In this document: piece after piece, positions 18,041 to 27,405 of the stretch
Layout: every line of letters starts with the position of its first letter
Numbering within the stretch: the first letter of the stretch is position 1
Source of the DNA: Pseudomonas trivialis
GTDB taxonomy: Bacteria; Pseudomonadota; Gammaproteobacteria; Pseudomonadales; Pseudomonadaceae
Assembly: GCF_001439805.1 (NCBI RefSeq)
Contig: NZ_JYLK01000007.1
Coordinates: forward strand, 1 to 64,000
Length of the DNA: 64,000 nucleotides
Direction of reading: 5' to 3'
Position numbers and translations under genes: made by a program
The notes under the pieces: model-generated
Told to the model about the DNA's origin: nothing
Databases searched by the model: none
The model's input: the letters and a program-made list of their open reading frames with translations, nothing else

Positions 18041-18823
18041 AGCTGGCCCGGCCTCCCTCTACCACCGCGCAGTGGTGTACCTGCTGTTTGCGATCCTGGT
18101 GCTGCCGCTGATCGGTACCTTTGTTTACTCCATTGCCAGCAGTTGGTCGGCGACCATTCTGCCCGCCGGTTTTACCGTGAAATGGTATGTGCAACTGTGG
18201 AGTGACCCGCGCTTTCTGATGGCCTTCGGGCAGTCGCTGCTGGTATGCGTGGGCGCGCTGGTGCTGTCGGTGGTGCTGATTCTGCCGCTGCTGTTTGTGG
18301 TGCACTACCACTTCCCACGGCTCGATGCGCTGATGAACATTCTCATCCTGCTGCCCTTCGCGGTGCCGCCAGTGGTGTCGTCGGTGGGGCTGTTGCAACT
18401 CTATGGCTCCGGGCCGCTGGCGATGGTGGGCACGCCGTGGATTCTGATCGGTTGCTACTTCACCGTGGCGCTGCCGTTCATGTACCGCGCGATCACCAAC
18501 AACCTGCAGGCCATCAACCTGCGCGACCTGATGGACGCCTCGCAACTGCTCGGCGCCAGCACCTGGCAGGCCGCGATCCTGGTGGTGCTGCCCAACCTGC
18601 GCAAAGGCCTGATGGTGGCGCTGCTGCTGTCGTTCTCGTTTCTGTTTGGCGAGTTCGTGTTCGCCAATATCCTCGTGGGCACTCAATACGAGACCCTGCA
18701 GGTGTACCTGAACAACATGCGCAACAGCAGCGGCCACTTCACCAGCGCCATCGTCATTTCCTACTTTTTCTTTGTGCTGGTGCTGACCTGGGCCGCCAAT
18801 ATCTTGAACAAGGACAAAAGCCA

Positions 18824-18827
<4 letters not shown>
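18027..18827 (+). CDS. ABC importer permease, second subunit
   Basis: 266 residues with about six membrane segments and the EAA-type loop NLRDLMDASQLLGASTWQAAILVVLP, which contacts the ATPase. It begins inside the previous permease gene (MSRAEAGPASLYHRAVVYLL) and its stop overlaps the ATPase start (ATGA). Substrate class is inferred only from the operon. Confidence 0.87.
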
Positions 18828-19813
<986 letters not shown>

Positions 19814-19847
19814 CCGGCACTGACTGACGAAAGAGAGAGCATTACGG

Positions 19848-20501
19848 ATGGCATTGGTAATTTTTGATCTGGACGACACCCTGATCCACGGTGACTGCGC
19901 CACCTTGTGGAGCGAGCAGATGGGCCGCCTGGGCTGGGTCGACCCCGAGTCGTTCATGCACAGGAACACCGAGCTGATGGACGCCTACAGCCGTGGCGAG
20001 TTACGCATGGAAGACTTCATGGACTTCAGCCTGGAGCCGATGATCGGGCGGACGCCGGCAGAAATCGAACACCTGGTCGAACCCTGGGTCGAGGACGTGA
20101 TCGAGCCGTTGATCTACAGCGACGCGACCAAAACCATCGCCCGCCACCGTGCGAACGGCGACCGCATCCTGGTAATTTCCGCATCGGGCACGCACCTGGT
20201 CACGCCGATTGCGGCGCGTATTGGCATTGATGAAGTGCTGGGGATTGACCTGGACGTGAGCCATGGCGTGTACAGCGGCCAGACCGTGGGGGTGTTGACC
20301 TATCGCGAAGGCAAGATCACGCGTTTGATGCAATGGCTCGAACACACCGGTGAGACGCTGGAGGGCGCGTACTTCTATTCGGACTCGCGCAATGACCTGC
20401 CGCTGCTACTGAAGGTCGATCACCCACAGGTGGTGAACCCCGACCCAGTGTTGCGTGCTCACGCCGAACAGGCCGGCTGGCCGATCCATCACTGGGTCTG
20501 A
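19848..20501 (+). CDS. HAD-IB family phosphatase
   Basis: 217 residues. HAD motif I is VIFDLDDTLIHGD at residues 4-16, motif II is a Ser in ILVISASGTHL, and motif III/IV is GAYFYSDSRNDLPLL, typical of SerB-like subclass IB phosphomonoesterases. Encoded at the end of the importer operon, it could dephosphorylate the product of the alkaline-phosphatase-like enzyme or the imported compound itself. It resembles the HAD-IB proteins that have been linked to phosphoserine or phosphocholine, but no substrate can be assigned. Followed by a REPIN. Confidence 0.8.
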   Translation: MALVIFDLDDTLIHGDCATLWSEQMGRLGWVDPESFMHRNTELMDAYSRGELRMEDFMDFSLEPMIGRTPAEIEHLVEPWVEDVIEPLIYSDATKTIARHRANGDRILVISASGTHLVTPIAARIGIDEVLGIDLDVSHGVYSGQTVGVLTYREGKITRLMQWLEHTGETLEGAYFYSDSRNDLPLLLKVDHPQVVNPDPVLRAHAEQAGWPIHHWV

Positions 20502-20513
20502 CATTGATCAACG

Positions 20514-20600
20514 GTGGGAGGGGGCTTGCTCCCGATTGCGCTGTACCAGATGAAAAAATCTTCACTGACATACCGCAATCGGGAGCAAGCCCCCTCCCAC
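20514..20600. repeat. REPIN (two inverted REP sequences)
   Basis: GTGGGAGGGGGCTTGCTCCC followed by GATTGCG is repeated in reverse complement at 20574-20600 with a 33-base AT-rich spacer. Layout and sequence are those of the REPIN mobile doublets common in P. fluorescens genomes. Confidence 0.88.
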
Positions 20601-20744
20601 AGTGACGGCATTTCAATCCGGTAACAGGGCGGGCGTTAGTCGATCGGGCCTACACAGGGTGTAGGACCGGGTTGTTCCAGGCCCCCACATCACCGTCAAC
20701 GCCTTGCAATGCTCTCACAGTGCCTCCATAGTGAGTCCGGACTG

Positions 20745-20772
20745 AGCCCGTAGCAGTAGCGCCGGGCTTTTT
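20745..20772 (+). terminator. candidate rho-independent terminator upstream of prc
   Basis: AGCCCG pairs with CGGGCT across a 12-base loop, followed by a run of T. It would stop transcription entering from the HAD gene side or end a short transcript starting near 20.64 kb. Confidence 0.5.
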
Positions 20773-20823
20773 GCATTATGCGACCGGACCATATGGAACC
20801 GGCTCCCTCAAAGACGGCCTAAT

Positions 20824-22938
20824 ATGCGTTATCAATTGCCCCCGCGTCGAATCAGCATGAAGCATCTGTTCCCCAGCACCGCCCTCGCTCTTTTCATTGG
20901 TCTCGGCCTCGCGTCGATGTCGACCAATACGTTCGCAGCCAACCGCTGGGACAACCTTCAGCCTGATCGCGATGAGGTGATTGCCAGCCTTAACGTCGTC
21001 GAGTTGCTCAAGCGTCATCACTACAGCAAGCCGCCGCTGGACGACGCTCGCTCGGTGATCATCTACGACAGCTACCTCAAGCTGCTGGATCCGTCGCGCA
21101 GCTACTTCCTGGCCAGCGATATCGCTGAGTTCGACAAGTGGAAGACGCAGTTCGACGACTTCCTCAAGAGCGGCGACCTGCAGCCCGGTTTCACCATCTA
21201 CAAGCGCTACCTGGACCGCGTCAAAGCGCGTCTGGATTTCGCCCTCGGTGAGCTGAACAAGGGCGTCGACAAACTCGACTTCACCCAGAAGGAAACCCTT
21301 CTGGTGGACCGCAAGGACGCCCCTTGGCTGACCAGCACCGCTGCTCTGGACGACCTCTGGCGCAAACGCGTCAAGGACGAAGTGCTGCGCCTGAAGATCG
21401 CCGGCAAAGAGCCCAAGGCCATTCAAGAGCTGCTGACCAAGCGCTACAAGAATCAGTTGGCACGTCTGGACCAGACCCGTGCCGAAGATATCTTCCAGGC
21501 TTACATCAACACCTTCGCGATGTCCTACGACCCGCACACCAATTATCTGTCGCCGGATAACGCGGAAAATTTCGATATCAACATGAGTCTGTCGCTGGAA
21601 GGCATCGGTGCCGTCCTGCAAAGCGACAATGACCAGGTCAAGATCGTGCGTCTGGTGCCGGCAGGTCCGGCGGACAAGACCAAGCAGGTCGCTCCGGCGG
21701 ACAAGATCATCGGCGTGGCCCAGGCTGACAAGGAGATGGTCGACGTGGTCGGCTGGCGTCTTGACGAAGTGGTCAAACTGATCCGCGGTCCCAAAGGCAG
21801 CGTCGTGCGCCTGGAAGTGATTCCGCACACCAACGCACCGAACGACCAGACCAGCAAGATCGTGTCCATCACCCGTGAAGCGGTGAAGCTCGAAGATCAG
21901 GCCGTGCAGAAGAAAGTCCTCAACCTCAAGCAGGATGGCAAGGACTACAAGCTGGGCGTGATTGAAATCCCGGCCTTCTACCTCGACTTCAAGGCGTTCC
22001 GTGCCGGTGACCCGGACTATAAGTCCACCACCCGTGACGTGAAGAAAATCCTCACCGAACTGCAGAAAGAAAAAGTCGACGGCGTGGTCATCGACCTGCG
22101 CAACAACGGCGGCGGTTCGCTGCAGGAAGCCACCGAGCTGACCAGTCTGTTCATCGACAAGGGTCCAACCGTGCTGGTGCGCAATGCCGACGGCCGCGTC
22201 GATGTACTGGAAGACGAAAACCCGGGCGCCTTCTACAAAGGCCCGATGGCGCTGCTGGTCAACCGCCTCTCGGCCTCGGCCTCGGAGATTTTCGCCGGCG
22301 CCATGCAGGACTATCACCGTGCGTTGATCGTCGGCGGCCAAACCTTCGGCAAAGGCACCGTACAGACCATCCAGCCGCTCAACCATGGCGAGCTGAAGCT
22401 GACCCTGGCCAAGTTCTACCGGGTTTCCGGGCAGAGCACCCAGCATCAGGGCGTACTGCCGGACATTGATTTCCCGTCGATCATCGACACCAAGGAAATC
22501 GGCGAAAGCGCCCTGCCCGAAGCCATGCCGTGGGACACCATCCGTCCTGCGATCAAGCCGGCGTCGGACCCGTTCAAACCGTTCCTGGCGCAGTTGAAGG
22601 CTGACCACGACACCCGCTCCGCCAAGGATGCCGAGTTCGTGTTCATCCGCGACAAGCTGGCCCTGGCCAAGAAGCTGATGGAAGAGAAAACCGTCAGCCT
22701 CAATGAAGTGGACCGACGCAAGCAGCACGCCGACATCGAGAACCAGCAACTGGCCCTGGAGAACGTGCGCCGCAAGGCCAAGGGCGAAGACCCGCTCAAG
22801 GAACTGAAGAAAGAGGACGAAGACGCGCTGCCGACCGAGGCGGAAAAAACCAAGCCGGAAGACGACGCTTACCTGGCCGAAACAGGCCGGATCCTGCTGG
22901 ATTACCTGAAGATCAGCAAACAGGTGGCCAAGCAGTAA
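20824..22938 (+). CDS. prc: tail-specific (carboxy-terminal processing) protease Prc
   Basis: 704 residues from the first ATG; an internal ATG at residue 12 (MKHLFPSTALALFIG) gives a tidier signal peptide and may be the true start at 20857, as neither has a strong ribosome binding site. It is a periplasmic serine protease of family S41 that trims or degrades proteins such as penicillin-binding and lipoprotein substrates. An N-terminal helical domain is followed by a PDZ domain near residues 240-330 and the catalytic part, with Ser in RLSASASEIFAGAMQDY and Lys in GGQTFGKGTVQT. The charged C-terminal region (from about residue 560) is typical. A strong terminator follows. Confidence 0.93.
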   Translation: MRYQLPPRRISMKHLFPSTALALFIGLGLASMSTNTFAANRWDNLQPDRDEVIASLNVVELLKRHHYSKPPLDDARSVIIYDSYLKLLDPSRSYFLASDIAEFDKWKTQFDDFLKSGDLQPGFTIYKRYLDRVKARLDFALGELNKGVDKLDFTQKETLLVDRKDAPWLTSTAALDDLWRKRVKDEVLRLKIAGKEPKAIQELLTKRYKNQLARLDQTRAEDIFQAYINTFAMSYDPHTNYLSPDNAENFDINMSLSLEGIGAVLQSDNDQVKIVRLVPAGPADKTKQVAPADKIIGVAQADKEMVDVVGWRLDEVVKLIRGPKGSVVRLEVIPHTNAPNDQTSKIVSITREAVKLEDQAVQKKVLNLKQDGKDYKLGVIEIPAFYLDFKAFRAGDPDYKSTTRDVKKILTELQKEKVDGVVIDLRNNGGGSLQEATELTSLFIDKGPTVLVRNADGRVDVLEDENPGAFYKGPMALLVNRLSASASEIFAGAMQDYHRALIVGGQTFGKGTVQTIQPLNHGELKLTLAKFYRVSGQSTQHQGVLPDIDFPSIIDTKEIGESALPEAMPWDTIRPAIKPASDPFKPFLAQLKADHDTRSAKDAEFVFIRDKLALAKKLMEEKTVSLNEVDRRKQHADIENQQLALENVRRKAKGEDPLKELKKEDEDALPTEAEKTKPEDDAYLAETGRILLDYLKISKQVAKQ

Positions 22939-23005
22939 AGGATGGTGATTTAAGGTGATCGCTCCTCGGATTGTCATCATATAGACATCATTCTGTCGTG
23001 AAATG

Positions 23006-23042
23006 AAGGACTGCATGCTCACCGCATGCGGTCCTTTTTTTT
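23006..23042 (+). terminator. rho-independent terminator of prc
   Basis: AAGGACTGCATGC pairs with GCATGCGGTCCTT across a 5-base loop (one T-G wobble), followed by eight T residues. It lies 68 bases past the prc stop. The hairpin occupies the only upstream extension of the next open frame, which argues that the next gene starts after it. Confidence 0.92.
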
Positions 23043-23056
23043 CGACCGAGATCGCC

Positions 23057-24850
23057 ATGACCATGACCGAACAGCTGAATGCACTGGGCGCCATCCTGGC
23101 TCAAGGCAGTTTGCACAGCTTGTTCCAACCGATTGTCTGCCTCTCCGAACGACGGATCATCGGCTATGAAGCCTTGAGCCGTGGCCCGTCCAACAGCACC
23201 CTGCACTCCCCCGTCGCCCTCTTCGCCGTGGCCGGCCAGGCCGGACGCCTCAGTGAACTGGAAATGGCCTGCCGCTCAAGTGCCTGTCGGCGCTTCAGCG
23301 AGCAGAAGCTGCCGGGCAAGCTGTTCCTGAATATCTCCCCGCACTCGCTGATGGAGACGGCCCATCAGCCAGGGCGCACCCTGCAACTGCTGCGCGAATT
23401 CGGTATCCCGCCAAGCCAGGTGGTGATCGAACTCACCGAGCAGACGCCCACCGACGATTTCGACCTGCTGCAGAAGGCCCTGCATCATTATCGCGACATG
23501 GGTTTTGCCATTGCGCTCGACGACCTCGGCGCCGGCTATTCCAGCCTGCGTCTGTGGTCGGAACTGCGCCCGGACTACGTGAAGATCGACCGGCACTTTA
23601 TCGACGGCATTCATCAGGATGCGCTCAAGCGGGAGTTTGTCGGCTCGATATTGCAAATCGCGAGGGCGTCCCGTGCCCAGGTGATTGCCGAGGGCATTGA
23701 ACTGCCGGAGGAGTTGGCGGTGCTGACGGAAATGGGCGTCGACCTGGTGCAGGGCTACTTGCTCTGCAGGCCGCAGGAATATCCGCCGCAGGAAGCCCGT
23801 CTGATGCTGCCCAAGCCGGACACTGCCAACGTCGCCCTCAGTGAAGAGGCCGGCGACCTCAGCGCACTGCTCAACGAGCAGCCGGCCGTGCATCAGGACA
23901 CCGCGACCGCGAAGGTGCTGGAGGCCTTTCGCCGCCAGGCCAACCTGAATTCCCTGGCCGTGCTCAATGGCCTGGGCCAACCGATTGGCATCGTGCACCG
24001 CCATTCGTTGTCGGATGCGCTGCTCAAGCCATTTGCCACCGACCTGTTCGCACGCAAGCCGATCAGCCGGCTGATGAGCGCGGATTTTCTGGCGGTGGAA
24101 CTAAGCCAGTCCTTGCAGCAGGTCAGCCGCTTGCTTACCAGCCGCGCGCGGCAACGCATCGAAGAAGACTTCATCATCACCCTGAACGGCGACTACCTGG
24201 GCCTGGGTCGGGTGATCGATGTGCTCAAGCTGATCACCGAGTTGAAAATCCAGCAGGCGCGTCATGCCAACCCGCTGACCTTGCTGCCCGGCAACGTGCC
24301 GATCCAGCAATGCCTGACGCGGTTGCTGCATCAGCAGCGTGAATCGGTGATCTGCTACGTGGATATCGACAGCTTCAAGCCATTCAACGATATCTACGGT
24401 TATGGACGCGGGGATGAAGTGTTGCTGTGCCTTGCGCAATGCCTCAACGACCGGGTCGACCCCAGCCGTGATTTCGTCGGGCATATCGGCGGCGATGACT
24501 TCTTGCTGGTGCTGGGCCCGCAGGACTGGCGCAAGCGGCTCAATCAACTGCTGGATGACTTCCACACCCAGTGTCGGCGCTTTTATCGCGCCGAACACCT
24601 TGATGCGGGCTGCTTCGTGGCCCTCAACCGCCAGGGCGTGCGTCAGGAATTTGCGCTGTTGTCGCTGTCCATCGGGGTGGTGCACTTACACCCGCAGGCC
24701 TGTGCGCAACTGGATGCAAGCCGGTTGGCGGAACTTGCGTCCCAGGCCAAACATCACGCCAAGGACATGGCCGGTTACAGCATCCATGTCATCAACAGCC
24801 TGGATGCGCTGGCGCAGCCGCCTCAGGCCTCGGCGGATTGCGGGTACTGA
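23057..24850 (+). CDS. EAL-CBS-GGDEF protein, cyclic-di-GMP turnover
   Basis: 597 residues beginning MTMTEQLNALGAIL; an earlier in-frame ATG lies in the prc terminator and is rejected. The EAL domain comes first (about residues 15-240): EAL is intact in IGYEALSRG, with VVIELTE, ALDDLGAGYSSL, KIDRHFIDG and IAEGIE also present, so phosphodiesterase activity is likely. A CBS pair follows (about 280-400). The C-terminal GGDEF domain has the variant GGDDF in GHIGGDDFLLVLG, which may or may not make cyclic-di-GMP. It is a cytoplasmic protein without membrane segments. The 3' end overlaps the convergent small gene by 28 bases. Confidence 0.88.
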   Translation: MTMTEQLNALGAILAQGSLHSLFQPIVCLSERRIIGYEALSRGPSNSTLHSPVALFAVAGQAGRLSELEMACRSSACRRFSEQKLPGKLFLNISPHSLMETAHQPGRTLQLLREFGIPPSQVVIELTEQTPTDDFDLLQKALHHYRDMGFAIALDDLGAGYSSLRLWSELRPDYVKIDRHFIDGIHQDALKREFVGSILQIARASRAQVIAEGIELPEELAVLTEMGVDLVQGYLLCRPQEYPPQEARLMLPKPDTANVALSEEAGDLSALLNEQPAVHQDTATAKVLEAFRRQANLNSLAVLNGLGQPIGIVHRHSLSDALLKPFATDLFARKPISRLMSADFLAVELSQSLQQVSRLLTSRARQRIEEDFIITLNGDYLGLGRVIDVLKLITELKIQQARHANPLTLLPGNVPIQQCLTRLLHQQRESVICYVDIDSFKPFNDIYGYGRGDEVLLCLAQCLNDRVDPSRDFVGHIGGDDFLLVLGPQDWRKRLNQLLDDFHTQCRRFYRAEHLDAGCFVALNRQGVRQEFALLSLSIGVVHLHPQACAQLDASRLAELASQAKHHAKDMAGYSIHVINSLDALAQPPQASADCGY

Positions 24851-25194
24851 TATTCGAACACCCGCACCACTTCCGACGCATGCCAGGAGGCAGCGGCCAC
24901 GCCATCGGAGGGCCCGCTGAAACGCCCAAGGCGCTCGGCACATTCAAAAAAACCGGTACGCGGCAGACGGCTGGCGCCTTGACTGATCACCAGGGAACTG
25001 CGCAATGGTTGATCGGCCTTGGCGTCCAGAGCAGCCAAATGCTCCAGAGCGGCGGCCAGGGTCTGCATGGCCGGCGAGGGAAATTGCAGACGTTCAAGCA
25101 GCGCGCGGTACGTGAGCAGGTGGCGCTGGCGGCGTGCCTGGTCGAGTTCGTTGAGCAACCCGTCCCAGTGTTGACGGCTGATACGCAGGCTCAC
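24823..25194 (-). CDS. conserved small protein downstream of an XRE regulator, unknown function
   Basis: 123 residues, MSLRISRQHWDGLLNELDQ at the start, arginine-rich and helical in its N-terminal half (ARRQRHLLTYRALLERLQF), with no recognised motif. Its ATG overlaps the stop of the XRE gene (ATGA), so the two are translationally coupled and probably act together. A regulator/partner or toxin-antitoxin-like arrangement can be imagined but nothing in the sequence proves it. The 3' end overlaps the EAL-GGDEF gene tail-to-tail. Confidence 0.65.
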   Translation of the reverse strand: MSLRISRQHWDGLLNELDQARRQRHLLTYRALLERLQFPSPAMQTLAAALEHLAALDAKADQPLRSSLVISQGASRLPRTGFFECAERLGRFSGPSDGVAAASWHASEVVRVFEYQYPQSAEA

Positions 25195-25532
25195 GACTCA
25201 TCCCTCCAGCCGGCAACGCCCAATTCCCAGGCAAGGCTGCGGCGGATAGCGGCATCGGGCTGGCGCTCGCCGCTTTCGATCAAACCGAGGTATGACGGGC
25301 TGATGCCCACGGTGCGCGCCAGGGCTTCAATGGCCAGCCCCTTGGCTTCACGCAGGCCGCGCAGGTCGGCAAGCGGACGCAGGTCCTGTGCGGGGGCGGC
25401 CTGGAGAGTGGACGAAGTGGGCGCTGGCGTGGGTTGCTGCAAACCGGCGGCTTTTACCAGCGCCTGGTACTGATCCCAAGGCAAGACCGCGTATTCGGGC
25501 TCGCCATTGCGTGAAATTATCTGAATATCCAT
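25191..25532 (-). CDS. XRE-family regulator, BswR-like
   Basis: 113 residues from MDIQIISRNGEPEYAVLPWDQYQAL. The N-terminal 30 residues resemble the prevent-host-death-type antitoxin start, and the C-terminal 60 residues are an XRE helix-turn-helix (LRGLREAKGLAIEALARTVGISPSYLGLIESGERQPD). The domain order fits BswR, an XRE regulator of swarming and biofilm in P. aeruginosa, but this identity is from memory of the family and is not certain. A start eight codons upstream is possible. Cotranscribed with the coupled small gene. Confidence 0.72.
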   Translation of the reverse strand: MDIQIISRNGEPEYAVLPWDQYQALVKAAGLQQPTPAPTSSTLQAAPAQDLRPLADLRGLREAKGLAIEALARTVGISPSYLGLIESGERQPDAAIRRSLAWELGVAGWRDES

Positions 25533-25638
25533 GACTGCCCCGTAGGATAACAACACTTACCAGGTAAGCACTTTCCTTAAGTGCCTTCCCCGGGAGTGTA
25601 ATCCTAACAGCCGTAAAGGTCGCCGGGGGATCACCGCC

Positions 25639-26097
25639 TCAAGCGTTTTTTTGCGGCTGCTCCCGGGCCAGCAGCGCAGCGCTCGCCGGAAGCCGCTCAA
25701 CCACCGCGAGCTTTTCCGGACGCTGGGCGTCACGCCACGCGCGAAAGGCGCTCAGTTCGCCGTCCAGGGTCTTCATGACCCACGCCAGCACGGCAATGTC
25801 ATCAAGCATGCCGAACATCGGGATAAAGTCCGGTATCGCATCAATCGGGCTGAGGAAATACATCAGCCCCGCCACTACCGAGATCAAGGCCTTGGGGCTG
25901 ATTGCGCGGTATTCGCCGCGCCAGTACGCCAGGCACAGGCCCTGCAGCAGCTTCAGGTCATCCTTGAGCTTGCCCAGGCGATTGCCCTGGCTTGAGCCCT
26001 TGGCGGCGACGGCGAACAACAGCGTTGGTAAACGGCCCCGGCCGAGCAGCCGCGCGGCGATAGGCAGGAAACGGGTGAAGTTGAACGGTGGTCTCAT
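25639..26097 (-). CDS. YkvA-like DUF1232 protein
   Basis: 152 residues. The DUF1232 core is seen in ISVVAGLMYFLSPIDAIPDFIPMFGMLDDIAVLAWV (about residues 70-105), the characteristic run with PxDxIPDF followed by a hydrophobic segment. Its N-terminus is basic (FTRFLPIAARLLGRGR). Cellular role unknown in this family. The upstream region carries the DnaA-box palindrome at 26124-26154. Confidence 0.75.
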   Translation of the reverse strand: MRPPFNFTRFLPIAARLLGRGRLPTLLFAVAAKGSSQGNRLGKLKDDLKLLQGLCLAYWRGEYRAISPKALISVVAGLMYFLSPIDAIPDFIPMFGMLDDIAVLAWVMKTLDGELSAFRAWRDAQRPEKLAVVERLPASAALLAREQPQKNA

Positions 26098-26123
26098 GTG
26101 TCACTCCAGTTCCATGCGCATGA

Positions 26124-26154
26124 AAGGTTATCCACACAAATTGTGGATAACCTT
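26124..26154. repeat. perfect inverted repeat containing two DnaA boxes
   Basis: AAGGTTATCCACA and TGTGGATAACCTT are perfect reverse complements across CAAAT. Each arm contains TTATCCACA, the consensus high-affinity DnaA box, facing one another at 26128-26136 and 26142-26150. The site lies 27 bases upstream of the YkvA-like start codon, where it could act in that gene's promoter or as a DnaA titration site. Confidence 0.75.
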
Positions 26155-26366
26155 GTGAACAGAGCCTCTTTTCGCAGCTCAAAGCCACGTCCTGCAAGGC
26201 TTGCAGTTAGATCGGGCGTTTTTTGCGCACATAAAAAAACCCAATATTTCATTGACTTGGTGGTGATGTGCCGTTAGCCATGCTCCGGTCTTACGTGTGA
26301 CTGTGCGTCAAGGCCCGGGTTCGATCGGATTTACGGCGGCGCCATTTTCCAACCGGCAGAAACAAC

Positions 26367-26390
26367 AACGCCCCGTCGAAACGGGGCGTT
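26367..26390 (-). terminator. rho-independent terminator of the FKBP gene
   Basis: AACGCCCCGT and ACGGGGCGTT pair perfectly across CGAA. On the minus strand the stem is followed by the T-rich GTTGTTTC. It begins 18 bases past the gene's stop. Confidence 0.85.
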
Positions 26391-26407
26391 GTGTATTCAG
26401 ACGCCGA

Positions 26408-27148
26408 TTACTTCTTGGCGGCAGGTGCAGCAGGTGCGGCAGGCGCTTCAGCCTTGGCCGGGTCCTTGATACCCAGCAGCTCAAGGTCGAATACCAGCAC
26501 CGAGTTGGCCGGAATGGCCGGGCTCGGGCTCTGGGCGCCGTAGGCCAGATCGGACGGGATGTACAGCTCAACCTTCTCGCCAACGTGCATCAGTTGCAGG
26601 CCTTCGACCCAACCCGGGATCACGCCGCTGACCGGCAGGTCAATCGGGCTGCCGCGATCCACGGAGCTGTCAAAGGTGGTGCCGTTGGTGAGCTTGCCGG
26701 TGTAGTGCACAGTCACCACGTCGGTCGGCTTGGGCTGAGGGCCGTCGGCCTTCTTCACGATCTTGTACTGCAGGCCGGAAGCGGTGGTAACCACGCCGTC
26801 TTTCTTGGCGTTCTCTTCGAGGAATTTCTTGCCGGCGGTTGCCGACTCTTCGCTCATTTTGGTCATGCGTTCTTCAGCACGCTTTTGCAAAGCGGCAAAC
26901 GCTTCAACCAGTTCGTCGTCCTTCAGCTTCTGTTCTTTCTTGCCGACGGCATCTTCGATGCCCTGGGCTACGGCTTTGGAATCCAGGTCATCCATGCCTT
27001 CCTGGGCGAGACTCTTGCCCATGTTCAGGCCGATGCCGTAGGAAGCTTTCTGCGCCGGGGTTTTCAGCTCTACGCTGGTCTGCGAATCACAACCCGCAAG
27101 TACCAGGCCAACCAGGGCCACCGCCGCCGCCAACCGATGCTGTTTCAT
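26408..27148 (-). CDS. FKBP-type peptidyl-prolyl isomerase, lipoprotein (FkpA/Mip-like)
   Basis: 246 residues starting MKQHRLAAAVALVGLVLAGC, a lipoprotein signal with lipobox VLAGC, which excludes the longer upstream reading. An N-terminal dimerisation domain (about 30-130, helical, with NMGKSLAQEGMDDLD) is followed by an FKBP catalytic domain (about 140-230: VTVHYTGKLTNGTTFDSSVDRG and IPGWVEGLQLMHVGEKVELYIP). The tail is rich in Ala and Pro (PAAPAAPAAKK). It should act as a periplasmic foldase and chaperone. Confidence 0.9.
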   Translation of the reverse strand: MKQHRLAAAVALVGLVLAGCDSQTSVELKTPAQKASYGIGLNMGKSLAQEGMDDLDSKAVAQGIEDAVGKKEQKLKDDELVEAFAALQKRAEERMTKMSEESATAGKKFLEENAKKDGVVTTASGLQYKIVKKADGPQPKPTDVVTVHYTGKLTNGTTFDSSVDRGSPIDLPVSGVIPGWVEGLQLMHVGEKVELYIPSDLAYGAQSPSPAIPANSVLVFDLELLGIKDPAKAEAPAAPAAPAAKK

Positions 27149-27405
27149 GCTATTTCCTTGTTCATGCGCCAATAGGGCATTTGAATAAAGTCGCGAGCTT
27201 ATCAGCCGGCCACGACCAATGGCTACCGGCATGTGAGCGGGAATCGCCTGATAAGTTCACGTGTTTAAAAGCATTTTCATTCATGATGCAGGCCCGCGAC
27301 GGATCGCGAAGCGCCCTGACGCGCATTCATGGCCACTTGCCGCACTTGTGGCGTAGTGGCATAACAGCGCTACCGTTCGACAAGACCGAGACAAGGATAG
27401 CCCTC

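Larger units (their letters stand above)
20502..20823. other. intergenic region holding a REPIN and a hairpin-plus-terminator segment
   Basis: 322 non-coding bases. 20514-20600 is a REPIN. 20640-20775 contains a hairpin (CTACAC/GTGTAG), then a GC-rich stretch, then a terminator-like stem with TTTTT. The latter could be a small RNA or a transcribed leader of prc, or simply the upstream operon's terminator. Confidence 0.4.
26098..26407. other. intergenic region with a DnaA-box palindrome and a terminator
   Basis: 310 bases between the YkvA-like gene and the FKBP gene (both on the minus strand). Contains a 13-bp inverted repeat built on two DnaA boxes (26124-26154) and the terminator of the FKBP gene (26367-26390). 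An AT-rich stretch around 26220-26250 has no supported gene. Confidence 0.6.

Noticed and set aside
20514..20600. The inverted repeat after the HAD gene as a rho-independent terminator
   Set aside because: It lacks a T-run and matches the REP family also present at 16.3 kb, so it is better called a REPIN.
20776..23094. Long open frame on the minus strand across prc
   Set aside because: It mirrors the codon pattern of prc on the opposite strand, has no recognisable product, and contains the prc terminator hairpin region; high-GC genes often leave such antisense frames.
26124..26154. The DnaA-box palindrome as a replication origin
   Set aside because: No dnaA, dnaN, rpmH, parAB or AT-rich unwinding region lies nearby; reported as a candidate DnaA-binding site only.
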